Part shown: positions 25,500-34,338 of the stretch, one piece after another
Numbering within the stretch: position 1 is the stretch's first letter
Layout of the letters: each line of letters starts with the position of its first letter
DNA from: Planctomycetota bacterium
GTDB taxonomy: Bacteria; Planctomycetota; Brocadiia; JAADGH01
Length of the DNA: 64,000 nt
Assembly: GCA_013152475.1 (NCBI GenBank)
Contig: JAADGH010000109.1
Coordinates: 8,247 to 72,246 of the forward strand
Reading direction: 5' to 3'
Notes under the pieces: model-generated
The model's input: the letters and a program-made list of their open reading frames with translations, nothing else
Database searches by the model: none
What the model was told of the DNA's origin: nothing
Position numbers and translations under genes: made by a program

Positions 25500-26911
25500 C
25501 TACTCCCCCCCTCCCCTTCGCCCGACTTCTTGGCGTGGTAGTACGTCTCCAGCTCCTCCTCCGTCACGCGGTGCAGCTCGCTCTGCGGCAGCTCCGTCAG
25601 AACCTTCCAGCCGATCTCGAGCGTCTGCTCGATGGACCGGTCCTCGTGATCGCCCTGGCGGAGGAACTCATTCTCCAGCCGCGCGCCGAACTGCATATAC
25701 TTCCGGTCGAGAGACGACAGTTCCTCCTCCCCGATCACCGATGCCAGCGACCGCACGTCCTTCACGGTCTTGTAGGCCGCGAAGAGCTGCGATGCCAGGT
25801 GCGGGTGGTCGGGACGCGTCCGGTCCTTGCCGATGCCGTCCTTCATCAGGCGCGACAGCGACGGCAGCCCCGCGATGGGCGGGTAAATACTGCGCTGGAA
25901 CAGCTCGCGCTCCAGAACGATCTGCCCCTCCGTGATGTATCCCGTCAGGTCCGGCACGGGGTGGGAGATGTCGTCGCTCGGCATGGTCAGGATCGGTACC
26001 TGGGTGATCGACCCCTTCTTGCCCAGCACCCGCCCGGCCCGCTCGTAGATCGACGCCAGGTCGCTGTAGAGGTACCCGGGGTAGCCCTTCCGGCTGGGTA
26101 TCTCGCCCCGGGCGGTGGCGATCTCACGCAGCGACTCGCAGTAGTTCGTCATATCCGTCAGGATCACCAGCACGTGCATGTCGCACTCGAAGGCCAGGTG
26201 CTCGGCCAGCGTGAGGGCCGAGCGCGGGGTGATGAGGCGCTCGATGCTCGGGTCGTTGGCCAGGCTGAGGAAGAGGGCGACGTTCTCGAGCACACCCGTC
26301 TCCTCGAAGTTGTTGATGAAGAACCGGGCGATGTCGTATTTCACCCCCATGGCCGCGAAGACGACGGTGAACTCCACTTTCTCCGTCAGGAGCTTCGCCT
26401 GCCGGGTGATCTGCGCGGCAATGCTGTTGTGGGGCAGACCGCTGCCGGAGAAGATGGGCAGCTTCTGCCCGCGCACGAGGGTGTTCATGCCATCGATGGC
26501 CGAGATGCCCGTCTGGATGAAGTCGCGCGGGTAGTCCCGGGCGAAGGGGTTGATCGGCAGGCCGTTCACGTCGCGGCGCTCCTTGGTCAGGGGCGGCGGG
26601 CCGCCGTCGATGGGCCGGCCCAGGCCGTCGAAGGTGCGGCCGAGCATCCTTCGCGACACCGGTATCTCCAGCGGACGGCCGACGAAACGCATCCGCGCGG
26701 TCTCGGGCGAGAGCCCGCTCGTACCCTCGAAGACCTGGATCGCGGCGAAACCCCGGCCCACCTCCAGCACCCGGCCGAGGCGTTCCTCACCGTCGGCGCC
26801 TTTGATCTCCACCACCTCGTCGAAGGCGACGTCCCGGATGCCCTCGACAAAGAGCAGGGGCCCTTCGATCCGGTTGGCGCCCACATATTCCAGTTTCCTG
26901 ATGTCCGTCAC
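25487..26911 (-). CDS. atpB: V-type ATP synthase subunit B (regulatory nucleotide-binding subunit)
   Basis: This 474-residue non-catalytic subunit of the A3B3 head starts at '[25 protein letters not shown]'. In place of a catalytic P-loop it has '[15 protein letters not shown]', as expected for V-type B subunits, followed by '[14 protein letters not shown]' and '[42 protein letters not shown]'. It contributes to the nucleotide interface and to torque transmission. It overlaps atpA by 4 bp (ATGA) and atpD by 13 bp. Confidence 0.97.
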   Translation of the reverse strand: MTDIRKLEYVGANRIEGPLLFVEGIRDVAFDEVVEIKGADGEERLGRVLEVGRGFAAIQVFEGTSGLSPETARMRFVGRPLEIPVSRRMLGRTFDGLGRPIDGGPPPLTKERRDVNGLPINPFARDYPRDFIQTGISAIDGMNTLVRGQKLPIFSGSGLPHNSIAAQITRQAKLLTEKVEFTVVFAAMGVKYDIARFFINNFEETGVLENVALFLSLANDPSIERLITPRSALTLAEHLAFECDMHVLVILTDMTNYCESLREIATARGEIPSRKGYPGYLYSDLASIYERAGRVLGKKGSITQVPILTMPSDDISHPVPDLTGYITEGQIVLERELFQRSIYPPIAGLPSLSRLMKDGIGKDRTRPDHPHLASQLFAAYKTVKDVRSLASVIGEEELSSLDRKYMQFGARLENEFLRQGDHEDRSIEQTLEIGWKVLTELPQSELHRVTEEELETYYHAKKSGEGEGGSRWPS

Positions 26912-28680
26912 GGTTGTTTCGCCTCCGGGCTGACCAGCTCCCGCTGGACCTGTCGCGCGAGGTCGCTGAACTTGTCCAGCGCATCGTTGGGGATCGTGGA
27001 TTTCATCCGCATCACCTTCTGGATCACCTCCTGCCGGCGAATTTGCTCCAGCGCCACGCCACCCTCGATCAGCTCCTTCCCGGCATGATACACGTCGAGG
27101 ATGATTCCCAGCATGGCCGCCTGCTTTTTCGGCTCGCAGTACTTGTCCACTTCGTCGAAGGCGTTCTGCTGAAGGAAGGCCTGCTTCAGCAGATCGGCGG
27201 CGAAGAGCACCAGCCGTTCCGTGTCGGGTAGGGCGTCCGGCCCGACCAGCTTGACGATCTGCTGGAGCTTTTCCTCCTTCTGGAGGATATCAATGGCCTC
27301 GTCGCGGTGGCTCGCCCAGTTCGGGTCGGCATCCGCCCACCACTCGCGCAGGTCGGCGGCGTATTCGCTGTAGCTGTTGAGCCAGCTGATCGCGGGGTAG
27401 TGCCGCGCATCGGCCAGGTCGCGGTCGAGCGCCCAGAAGCACCGGATGAAGCGCTTCGTGTTCTGGGTCACCGGCTCGGAAAAGTCTCCGCCCGGCGGGG
27501 AGACGGCGCCAACGACGGTGATGGACCCCTCCTTCCCCGACAGGGCCTCGTAGCGCCCGGCGCGCTCGTAAAACTCCGCCAGCCGGGACGGCAGGTAGGC
27601 CGGGAAGCCCTCGTCGGCGGGCATCTCCTCCAGCCGGCCGGAAAGCTCGCGCAGGGCCTCGGCCCAGCGCGACGTGGAGTCGGCCATGATGGCCACGGCG
27701 TAGCCCATGTCGCGGTAGTACTCGGCCATGGTGATGCCGGTGTAGATGCACACCTCTCGCGCCGCGACGGGCATGTTCGACGTATTGGCGATGAGGATGG
27801 TCCGTTCCATGAGGGGCAGGCCGCTGCGCGGATCGACCAACTCGGGGAAGCCGAGGAGCACGTCGGTCATCTCGTTGCCGCGCTCGCCGCAGCCGATATA
27901 GATGATGATGTCGGCGTCGCAGAACTTGGCCAGGGCCTGTTGGGTCATGGTCTTGCCCGTACCGAAGCCGCCGGGGATGGCGGCCGTACCGCCCTTGCTG
28001 ATGGGGAAGAGACTGTCAATGACCCGCTGGCCCGTGAACAGGGGGGCGACAAGGTCCTTTTGCTCCCGGGCCGGCCGGGCCTTCCGTGCGGGCCAGTTGT
28101 GGCACAGCGTCAGCTCCACCGTCTGCCGCTTTTGCGAGAGACGGCAGATGACGTCATTGATCGTGTACTCGCCCTCCTCGGCGATCATGGTGACGCCGCC
28201 CCTCATGCTGGGCGGGACGAGCACGCGGTGCTCGATCATCCGGGACTCCTGCACGGTCCCGATGATCTGCCCCGACTCCACGTCATCCCCGATCTTGACG
28301 AGCGGGGTGAACCCCCACTTCTTTTCCTCATCGAGTGGGGACACCTTCTCGCCCCGGCGGATGAAGACGCCGCTCTTCTCGCGCAGTCCCCGCAGGGGAC
28401 GCTGGATGCCGTCGTAGACGTTCCCGATGAGACCGGGGCCCAGCCGGACGGACAGGGGCGCGCCCGTGCCGTGCACCGTATCACCGGGCTGAAGACCGGT
28501 GGTGTTCTCATAGACCTGGATCGTGGCGACATCCTCGTCGAGGCGAATGATCTCGCCGATCAGCCCGTGCCCCCCGACCTCCACGACATCGAGCATGGAG
28601 GCGGAGCGCATGCCCGAGGCGCGGACGATGGGGCCGTTCACGCCGATGATCGTGCCCGGGCTGCGGTCGGCGGCGCTCAT
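26908..28680 (-). CDS. atpA: V-type ATP synthase subunit A (catalytic)
   Basis: The 590-residue catalytic subunit contains the Walker A loop 'GGFGTGKT' (residues 237-244), the catalytic-glutamate segment '[13 protein letters not shown]', and the V/A-type non-homologous insert region around residues 115-190 that separates it from F-type beta. It hydrolyses or makes ATP in alternation with rotor movement. Start and stop overlap neighbours by 4 bp on each side (atpE and atpB). All expected motifs are intact. Confidence 0.98.
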   Translation of the reverse strand: MSAADRSPGTIIGVNGPIVRASGMRSASMLDVVEVGGHGLIGEIIRLDEDVATIQVYENTTGLQPGDTVHGTGAPLSVRLGPGLIGNVYDGIQRPLRGLREKSGVFIRRGEKVSPLDEEKKWGFTPLVKIGDDVESGQIIGTVQESRMIEHRVLVPPSMRGGVTMIAEEGEYTINDVICRLSQKRQTVELTLCHNWPARKARPAREQKDLVAPLFTGQRVIDSLFPISKGGTAAIPGGFGTGKTMTQQALAKFCDADIIIYIGCGERGNEMTDVLLGFPELVDPRSGLPLMERTILIANTSNMPVAAREVCIYTGITMAEYYRDMGYAVAIMADSTSRWAEALRELSGRLEEMPADEGFPAYLPSRLAEFYERAGRYEALSGKEGSITVVGAVSPPGGDFSEPVTQNTKRFIRCFWALDRDLADARHYPAISWLNSYSEYAADLREWWADADPNWASHRDEAIDILQKEEKLQQIVKLVGPDALPDTERLVLFAADLLKQAFLQQNAFDEVDKYCEPKKQAAMLGIILDVYHAGKELIEGGVALEQIRRQEVIQKVMRMKSTIPNDALDKFSDLARQVQRELVSPEAKQP

Positions 28681-29318
28681 TCGTCCTCCTCCTCGTCGAA
28701 CAGTATCCGGGAGAGCTTCAGGCGCAGGTCGTCGCGCCGGCGGGCGAGGCGGGCCTCCAGGGAGTTGTCGCAGATCAATCGCCCGGACCCGGAACGGACG
28801 ATGACGCCGCCGAGGATCGGGGGGCGCTCGCCGGAAGGTGTGAGGGTAACGGACCGGCCCTGCTGTTTCTTTACTTCTTCCGCGACCTCATTGAGCATGT
28901 CCTCGGTGATGCGGCCGCTGTCTTCTTCGTTGGCCTCGACGCTCATCTGGTTCTCGTGTATCACCAATACCGCATCGAGGATGAGCGCCTTCAGCGCCTT
29001 CACTGGGTTCTTCTTCGCCGCCGCCGCGTGGAGGGCGTGCTCCAGGACGCTGTCGAGGATTTTCTCCTCGGCGGCCAGGGTGCGGCGTTTCACTTCGAGG
29101 GGGATCGTGGCGCCGATTCGGGTCTTCTCCATCTCGGCGCGTTTGTGGGCCTTGTCGCGGATGGCGTCGGCCTCTTTTCTGCCGTCCGCTTCGGCTTCAT
29201 CGCGGATGCGCTGGGCCTCCCGCTCGGCGCGGTCGATCTTTCGCTTCGCCTGCTTGCGGGCGTTGTCAAGTATCTCTTGGGAGAGGGCCTCTTTTTTCTC
29301 GCTTGCATCCTGGGCCAT
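28677..29318 (-). CDS. atpE: V-type ATP synthase subunit E (peripheral stalk)
   Basis: The protein has 213 residues: a long, highly charged N-terminal coiled coil ('KKEALSQEILDNARKQAKRKIDRAEREAQRI') and a C-terminal globular part with 'GGVIVRSGSGRLICDNSLEARL', the end typical of subunit E where it contacts the head. With subunit H it forms the stator stalk that resists rotation. It follows atpF by 2 bp and overlaps atpA by 4 bp. Confidence 0.94.
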   Translation of the reverse strand: MAQDASEKKEALSQEILDNARKQAKRKIDRAEREAQRIRDEAEADGRKEADAIRDKAHKRAEMEKTRIGATIPLEVKRRTLAAEEKILDSVLEHALHAAAAKKNPVKALKALILDAVLVIHENQMSVEANEEDSGRITEDMLNEVAEEVKKQQGRSVTLTPSGERPPILGGVIVRSGSGRLICDNSLEARLARRRDDLRLKLSRILFDEEEDE

Positions 29319-29320
29319 GG

Positions 29321-29626
29321 CTACACTCCGATGCCCACCGCCTGGCGGATCATCTCCATCAAGGTCTTCCGGCCGGTCATGGGGCCCTGCCGGTCGGGGA
29401 TTTCGACGATGACCGGCGACGAATGCTCGAACATGGCCTGCTCAACCTGCTTTCGGATGGCCTCCACCGTTCGTTCGGTGATGATGATGACGCCAATCGT
29501 CTCATCGTCGAGGGCTTGGTCGAGGGCCTGCCCGGCGTCGCCGGGGGAGTCCACCACCCGGCCCTGAACGCCCGCGAGGCGGAAGCCCAAGACCGTGTCC
29601 TCGTCGCCGATGACGAAATACCTCAT
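29321..29626 (-). CDS. atpF: V-type ATP synthase subunit F
   Basis: The 101-residue protein has the CheY-like fold of subunit F: 'MRYFVIGDEDTVLGFRLAGVQG', 'VIIITERTVEAIRKQVEQ' and 'PVIVEIPDRQGPM'. It binds the D shaft in the rotor. It is separated from atpK by 107 bp, an unusually long gap for this operon, in which a 24-bp interspersed palindrome sits. Confidence 0.94.
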   Translation of the reverse strand: MRYFVIGDEDTVLGFRLAGVQGRVVDSPGDAGQALDQALDDETIGVIIITERTVEAIRKQVEQAMFEHSSPVIVEIPDRQGPMTGRKTLMEMIRQAVGIGV

Positions 29627-29671
29627 GTTCCCTTCCTACCAGGCACCCAATAGGGTGGGTTGTGGTCACCC

Positions 29672-29695
29672 GTCATTCCCGCGTACGCGGGAATC
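29672..29695. repeat. 24-bp interspersed palindrome, dRS3-like unit
   Basis: GTCATTCCCGCGTACGCGGGAATC. It matches ATTCCC-N8-GGGAAT, the pattern known as dRS3 in Neisseria, and differs at two positions from the arm at 45099-45122. It lies between atpK and atpF. Confidence 0.85.
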
Positions 29696-29733
29696 ACCAC
29701 ATTGGGCGTGCAACGGACCCATGAAACGATGCA

Positions 29734-30075
29734 CTACAACTGCCGCAGCATCAACACCGCGACGATGAGGCCGAAGACGGCGATCCCTTCGCCGATGGCG
29801 ACGAAGATGAGCGCCCGGCCCAGAAGTTCCGGCTTCTCCGCGCAGGCCCCCATGGCCGCCGCGCCGACCTTTGCCACGGCATAGCCGGCGGCGGCTAACC
29901 CGAAGCACATGACGGCCGCCGCCGACGCAAGTCCCACGGCCTTGTCGATGCGGGATATGGGCTCTTTCGCTCCGGCGTCGCCCTCGGCGAAGACCACGCC
30001 GACCACGCCCACGGTCAGGACTGCCAGCATCAGCAGGCAGACCACCCCGTGCATGACCTTCCATCTCGACAACAT
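29734..30075 (-). CDS. atpK: V-type ATP synthase subunit K (membrane c-ring) with signal-like N-terminus
   Basis: The start is ATG 30075 after GGGAGGAGGAG; upstream codons overlap atpI. Mature-type sequence forms one helical hairpin: TM 'AVGLASAAAVMCFGLAAAGYAVAKVG' and TM 'LIFVAIGEGIAVFGLIVAVLML', with the ion-binding glutamate at E96. Before it comes a hydrophobic segment, residues 9-30, ending 'VVFAEG', which looks like a cleavable signal or a third helix. The first helix lacks the glutamine seen in sodium-type rings and the glutamate is not followed by S/T, so proton coupling is the better guess. At 113 residues it is a single-hairpin form. Confidence 0.9.
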   Translation of the reverse strand: MLSRWKVMHGVVCLLMLAVLTVGVVGVVFAEGDAGAKEPISRIDKAVGLASAAAVMCFGLAAAGYAVAKVGAAAMGACAEKPELLGRALIFVAIGEGIAVFGLIVAVLMLRQL

Positions 30076-30094
30076 TTGCTCCTCCTCCCAAGGC

Positions 30095-32056
30095 TCACTT
30101 GGAAATGCAGAACGGTTTGAATTGCTTGCCTTCTCCACCGAAGAACTTACTGAAAAACTCGTAGTATTCCAAACGAATTGTTTGGATCATCACGATCAAT
30201 CCCTCCAGGAGGATGACCACCCCATTGCCCAGGATGATCACCGCCACCGACGAGAGGGCCGTCCCCGACGCCTCCTCCATGACCTCGGCCAGGGCGAAGA
30301 TGGCGATGCTCAGACCCACGTGGCTGAGGGCGAATGCGCTGACCCGGACGAAGGAGATGGTGTTCGCCAGGAACGACGTGAGCGTGTCCATCAGCTCCAC
30401 GGCCGATTGCATGAGGTACTCCCCAACGCTGCCGTGGAGGGCGCCCGGCTGGTGGGTGAGGATGTTGTAGATCGGCTCGCGGAAGAAGAGGATGACCAGG
30501 GGGACGACGATCAGCAGCACGACCTGCAGCACATTCACCCCCTCGCGGCCGAGGATGATGTGCTTGATCGTTATGCCGATGCAGCCGACGTAGAAGATGC
30601 CGCCAATGACGCCAAGCTTGTCGAAGACGCCATGGAGGTAGTCCCTGCGGTGGAGGCAGTTGATGATGTTGATGACGATGCCCAACAGGATCAGCGCCAT
30701 GCCGATGCAGATGCCGAGCTTGAAGAAGACCAGGACGTCCTCCATAGGGTTCTTCCAGAGCGGGGGAATGATCTTCTCCGACCCGAACACGCTCCCGTAA
30801 AGCGCGCCGAAGATGGCCGACGAGACGCCCGCACCGACGAGGACCACGCCCAGGTCGCCGCAGCGCCTGCGCAGCGCCTTGATGTTGTACATGGCCAGTC
30901 CGGTGAGGGCGATGATGGCGCCCTGGCCCACGTCGCCGAACATGAGGCCGAACATGAGGAGAAAGCTGAGGGCCACGAAGGGCGTCGGCTCGACCTCGTT
31001 GTAGCTCGGGAAGCCGTAGGTCGTGATGATCCGCTCGAAGGGTTTGAGGAACCAGGGATTGCTCAGGAGAACGGGCACAGCCGTGCGGCCCTCGATCACG
31101 TCCTTGAGCGAGGCGGGGTCGCGGGCCTCGATGACGGCCCTGCCGCCGGTCAGCTCCTGCAGCGTGCGGGTCACCTCGTCCACCTTGCCGGCGGGCACCC
31201 AGCCGGAGATGAGGGTGGTATCGGCCGTCCTGCCGAAGTGCTCCTTCGCATGGAGGATCTCCTGCTCGAAGTGGGCCCGAGCCGCGGCGGCGCGGACCGA
31301 GTCGGCGCATTCCTCCCGGAGGGCCTGTATCCGGGGCTCGATCTCCTCGATCTCCCTCTCGGCCTTCTCTCGTTTCCGCTCGGTCTCTTCAAGGATGTGC
31401 CTGGGCATGCCCTCGTATTTCTCCGAGATGTCCTCCTTCTTGAAGCCTGCGGTGTCGAGGTCGGACTCCAGGCCCCAGCGCTTCTTCTTGGTGGTGATGG
31501 CGATGACCCTTCTCTCGCCCGAGGGGGTGGTGAAGGGCATCAGGATACCTTCTTCGTTTTTGTACTGCTCCCGCAACCTCTCCAGGCCAGGGTCCGGCAT
31601 GGACCCCACGACGAAGTGGAGGAAGGAGAAATCGTTGATGTGCTGGATCTCGGTGTCGATCATCGCGAAGGACTCCACCTCGCGCTTGACCTCTTTGAGG
31701 CGCTCCAGGTCCTCCCGCGCGGCGGTCCTTTGGCCGACGAGGTCCTTCGCGATCCCCTCGGTCTTTTCGAGTTTCCGGGCGATCTCCTGTCCTGTCCGGC
31801 TCTTGGGTGTGGGGGCGGGGTGTTCGGCCTTGGGCAGGTCCAGCAGGCCGGTGATTGCGGCCGCGCGCCTTTCGATGCCCCCCCAGAGCTCGCGCTCCTG
31901 TGCGACATCCACCTTCTGGATGCCCGTGACCTCGCCGGTGGGTTTGACGTTCGTCAGATGGATGGCGCCCATCCGGCCGAGCGATTCCGTCAGCGCGTCC
32001 ACGCCGTCGCTCAGGACGAGGATGTCCACCTTCTTCATCGCGGCCGGTTTGAGCAC
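30095..32056 (-). CDS. atpI: V-type ATP synthase subunit I (membrane stator, a-subunit homologue)
   Basis: I start this 653-residue protein at GTG 32056, preceded by GGGAGG; the ORF-track extension overlaps atpC. The N-terminal half is a soluble stalk-binding region rich in coiled coil ('MKKVDILVLSDGVDALTESLGRMGAIHL', then 'EETERKREKAEREIEEIEPRIQAL'). The C-terminal half, from about residue 350, contains several membrane helices, including 'FLLMFGLMFGDVGQGAIIALTGLAMY' and 'LANTISFVRVSAFALSHVGLSIAIFAL', which carries the arginine that faces the c-ring glutamate. It forms the ion half-channels with subunit K. Confidence 0.96.
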   Translation of the reverse strand: MLKPAAMKKVDILVLSDGVDALTESLGRMGAIHLTNVKPTGEVTGIQKVDVAQERELWGGIERRAAAITGLLDLPKAEHPAPTPKSRTGQEIARKLEKTEGIAKDLVGQRTAAREDLERLKEVKREVESFAMIDTEIQHINDFSFLHFVVGSMPDPGLERLREQYKNEEGILMPFTTPSGERRVIAITTKKKRWGLESDLDTAGFKKEDISEKYEGMPRHILEETERKREKAEREIEEIEPRIQALREECADSVRAAAARAHFEQEILHAKEHFGRTADTTLISGWVPAGKVDEVTRTLQELTGGRAVIEARDPASLKDVIEGRTAVPVLLSNPWFLKPFERIITTYGFPSYNEVEPTPFVALSFLLMFGLMFGDVGQGAIIALTGLAMYNIKALRRRCGDLGVVLVGAGVSSAIFGALYGSVFGSEKIIPPLWKNPMEDVLVFFKLGICIGMALILLGIVINIINCLHRRDYLHGVFDKLGVIGGIFYVGCIGITIKHIILGREGVNVLQVVLLIVVPLVILFFREPIYNILTHQPGALHGSVGEYLMQSAVELMDTLTSFLANTISFVRVSAFALSHVGLSIAIFALAEVMEEASGTALSSVAVIILGNGVVILLEGLIVMIQTIRLEYYEFFSKFFGGEGKQFKPFCISK

Positions 32057-32078
32057 GTCATGCCTCCCGAAGGAGTGT

Positions 32079-33125
32079 TCACGTCGCCAGGGGGATAAGC
32101 TCCCGCCGGATATCGTTCGCGGGCAGCTCATAGCGAAATCCCTGGATGACACGGGCCAGGTTCATAAACTCGATTTTTCTCAAAGCAGCATAGCCGACGA
32201 CCACGCCGATGTCGAACTGGTTTCCGTAGAAGGTCCGGTTCGCCACGCGGCAAAGGTGGTCCCAGAAGAGCCGTTCGCAGTCGCCCAGGTTGCCGTCGGC
32301 GCGCTCGAAAAGTGTCCGGTACTCTGCCGGGAGCTGCTGGACCAGGCCCTCGGCATCCTCCGCACGGCACATGCGATCGAGCGTATCCATCTGCAGGAGA
32401 CGACCGTGCGCAGAGAGGAGCGGCACGGTGTCCTCGGTGGGCAGGCCGTATGTGAAGCGCAGGCGGAGGGCGGTGAAGATGCTGGCAATATCCATCTCCA
32501 AACCGACGATCCGCACGGCCACGCGCCGATCGCCCCTGCGCAGGTCCTGGACCCGCTGCCAGAGGAGGTCGTAGTAGGCCCGGTCGAGGGCGGCGAAGAC
32601 GTAGAAGAGAACGCCGTCCCGCTCGTACCGCTCAAAGACGGGGGCCATCTGCTCAGGCAGGTCCGGCAGCGCCTCCTGGAGGCGGAGCCGGGCGAAAAGC
32701 TCCGGCAGCGACCCCGCTGCCAGCAGGTCCTTTACGGCCGGCGGCGGGGCGTTCGGGTCGCGGACAAGATAATCCTCGATCTCTCCCGGCGGGGGCTCGC
32801 CCTGCTTCTGCTGGCGCCAGAACTGGATGACCACTTTGCCGTTCTCGACGGTTCGGCGCAGGAGGATGGTCTCGATCAGGGCCCGGCTGGGGCCGTTCAT
32901 GTGTTGGCGGATCTGGGCCAGGTCTTCGAAGAGCTGCTCCATGAGGGACCTTTCGATCGCCACGTCGTCCATGAAGGCCTGCCGGCGGCCGGGGCAAAGG
33001 GTCTGGAGGAGGTCGGTCAGACCCGAGCAATTCAGGAGGGCGGTGAGGCGGTCGGTCTCGCGGAGCCGGCTGCGCATACCGTGGACCTTGGCATTGATGA
33101 ATTCGTACTCGTCTGTAGGCCACAT
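32079..33125 (-). CDS. atpC: V-type ATP synthase subunit C (rotor-ring adaptor)
   Basis: The 348-residue, largely helical protein begins 'YEFINAKVHGMRSRLRETDRL', the standard opening of V/A-type subunit C (a homologue of eukaryotic subunit d), and contains 'LEMDIASIFTALRLRFTYGLP' and the terminal 'FDIGVVVGYAALRKIEFMNLARVIQGFRY', where the conserved 'K.E..NL..I..G' pattern is seen. It couples the central stalk to the c-ring. A 143-bp gap with two hairpins separates it from the upstream stalk gene; downstream, atpI follows after 22 bp. Confidence 0.93.
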   Translation of the reverse strand: MWPTDEYEFINAKVHGMRSRLRETDRLTALLNCSGLTDLLQTLCPGRRQAFMDDVAIERSLMEQLFEDLAQIRQHMNGPSRALIETILLRRTVENGKVVIQFWRQQKQGEPPPGEIEDYLVRDPNAPPPAVKDLLAAGSLPELFARLRLQEALPDLPEQMAPVFERYERDGVLFYVFAALDRAYYDLLWQRVQDLRRGDRRVAVRIVGLEMDIASIFTALRLRFTYGLPTEDTVPLLSAHGRLLQMDTLDRMCRAEDAEGLVQQLPAEYRTLFERADGNLGDCERLFWDHLCRVANRTFYGNQFDIGVVVGYAALRKIEFMNLARVIQGFRYELPANDIRRELIPLAT

Positions 33126-33167
33126 GGCAATGGAGTCACTACCTGTTGTGGGGATCGTCTGCGACCC

Positions 33168-33193
33168 GCCCGCTCAAACCAGTTTGAGCGGGC
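33168..33193. repeat. Perfect 12-bp inverted repeat in the V-ATPase operon
   Basis: GCCCGCTCAAAC, CA, GTTTGAGCGGGC. It lies between the H-subunit gene and atpC, in the operon's transcript, and could form a stable mRNA hairpin. It is one of a pair with 33225-33247. Confidence 0.85.
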
Positions 33194-33224
33194 ACCCCTA
33201 TCCAGCCAGACCTGCACGTGTGCT

Positions 33225-33247
33225 ACGCTCAAGCGGGGCTTGAGCGT
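33225..33247. repeat. Perfect 9-bp inverted repeat in the V-ATPase operon
   Basis: ACGCTCAAG, CGGGG, CTTGAGCGT. It shares the CGCTCAA core with the palindrome 32 bp away, and both resemble the one at 23375-23398. Confidence 0.8.
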
Positions 33248-33268
33248 GCTTCCCGCGTCGGGAACGAG

Positions 33269-33580
33269 TCAGTCGGCCAGGAGCGTGTCCACGACGGCTC
33301 GGATGGCCTCATCCTCCCGGGCCTTGCTGCGTTCGCGGAGTCGCTGGATGTCCACCTCGGCATCCTTCAGGGCGTCCTGTTTCTGTTTCCGGGCCTCTTC
33401 GCGGGCGGCCTCCACGATTTGGTTGGCGTCTTCCTGGGCCTTCTGGCAGATCAGTTGGAGCCTTTGCCGGGCATCTTCCTGGGCCTTCATGCGGATCTCC
33501 CGGGCGCTGGTCTGGGCGGCCTGGACGATCGAATTCGCCTTCTCCTCGACCTCCAGCATGTGCTTGATGACGTCTTGCAT
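33269..33580 (-). CDS. V-type ATP synthase subunit H/G (peripheral stalk coiled coil)
   Basis: The 103-residue protein is almost wholly charged coiled coil ('VEEKANSIVQAAQTSAREIRMKAQEDARQRLQLI'), with the right-handed, 11-residue-repeat look of archaeal-type AhaH/G subunits. These pair with subunit E to form the peripheral stalk. Its place ahead of atpC and straight after the EIIA-like gene (no intergenic base) supports this role over a generic coiled-coil protein. Confidence 0.85.
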   Translation of the reverse strand: MQDVIKHMLEVEEKANSIVQAAQTSAREIRMKAQEDARQRLQLICQKAQEDANQIVEAAREEARKQKQDALKDAEVDIQRLRERSKAREDEAIRAVVDTLLAD

Positions 33581-34051
33581 TTAGTCGTTCATCCGCGCTT
33601 TGGCCTCGGCGACGAGGATCGCGATGACGTCCTTGGCTGTCTCCGCCCCCACCAGTTTCTGGTAGAGCCCGGGCGTTTCGACGAGGGTCGCGATATTGGC
33701 CAGGGCCTCGATGTGCAGCCCGGGGTTGTTCTCGGTGGCGAGCATCAGAAAGACGACGTGCACCGGTTCATCCTGCCCCGACTCGTAGTCGATGCCGTCC
33801 TTGGAGACGCCTACGGCGATAACGAGATCGTCCACGGCGTCGGTCTTTGCGTGGGGGATGGCGACACCCTTGCCGATGTCGGTGCTGCCTTTTTCCTCTC
33901 GTTCCCAGAGTGCGTCCAATGCGACGCGGCGGTCCTTGATCTTCCCCGCACGGACGAGCACGTCGAGGAGTTCCTCAAACATTTCCTCCTTGTCCTTGGA
34001 CTCCAGGTCGATCTTGACCAGCGCTTCCTCAATCAGTTCCAGGAGTATCAT
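33581..34051 (-). CDS. PTS fructose-type EIIA-like protein heading the V-ATPase operon
   Basis: This 156-residue PTS_EIIA type 2 domain has the phosphorylatable histidine in 'GKGVAIPHAKTDAVDDLVIAVGVS' and the usual 'VHVVFLMLATENNPGLHIEALANIA' core, so the active-site histidine and its partner are both present. No EI, HPr, EIIB or EIIC gene is in the window, so it probably works as a phosphorylation sensor (PtsN-like) rather than in sugar transport. It is the first gene of the ATPase operon and abuts the H-subunit gene with no gap, suggesting coupled synthesis and perhaps control of ATPase activity. That last point is inference. Confidence 0.88.
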   Translation of the reverse strand: MILLELIEEALVKIDLESKDKEEMFEELLDVLVRAGKIKDRRVALDALWEREEKGSTDIGKGVAIPHAKTDAVDDLVIAVGVSKDGIDYESGQDEPVHVVFLMLATENNPGLHIEALANIATLVETPGLYQKLVGAETAKDVIAILVAEAKARMND

Positions 34052-34113
34052 GGTAGTGCATCCTGATCAGGCCCAGGGGTGTTTATAAAATTCCACTATT
34101 AGCCGAAACCTTA

Positions 34114-34141
34114 ATATTATCACACATCCTTCTGATTTCAA
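34114..34141 (-). promoter_or_regulatory. Putative V-ATPase operon promoter
   Basis: On the minus strand, TTGAAA (34136-34141), 16 bp and TAATAT (34114-34119) lie about 63 bp upstream of the EIIA-like start, in an AT-rich stretch. Confidence 0.55.
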
Positions 34142-34229
34142 AGAAAAATCCCCTGCTTACGGTACTCCCTCGGTGACGGGGGGGCGGTCCGTTACCCACG
34201 TGACCGTCTTTGACTCTACCGTCACCTGC

Positions 34230-34304
34230 TCCCCCCGTGAGTGAGACATCGCTGCTCACGCCGGGATTTGCCGCTTGACCGCGCGCCCGACGGAGGGATA
34301 GAAT
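34230..34304 (+). promoter_or_regulatory. Promoter of the diacylglycerol kinase-like gene, with upstream block shared with 45171-45218
   Basis: TTGACC (34275-34280), 18 bp, TAGAAT (34299-34304). The roughly 50 bp ending at the -35 element begin TCCCCCCGTGAGTGAGACAT and align closely with the block in front of the promoter at 45213. The shared block may be an activator site or the end of a duplicated segment. Confidence 0.6.
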
Positions 34305-34338
34305 CCAAGCGGATGCTTATTCCTTCTCGGATCGCGGC

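Noticed and set aside
27307-29412. 701-codon plus-strand ORF over atpA and atpE
   Set aside because: Antisense to well-identified V-ATPase subunits; no domain recognised.
29660-29884. 74-codon ORF reading 'VIPAYAGI'
   Set aside because: The peptide is the translation of the interspersed palindromic repeat, a known source of false genes.
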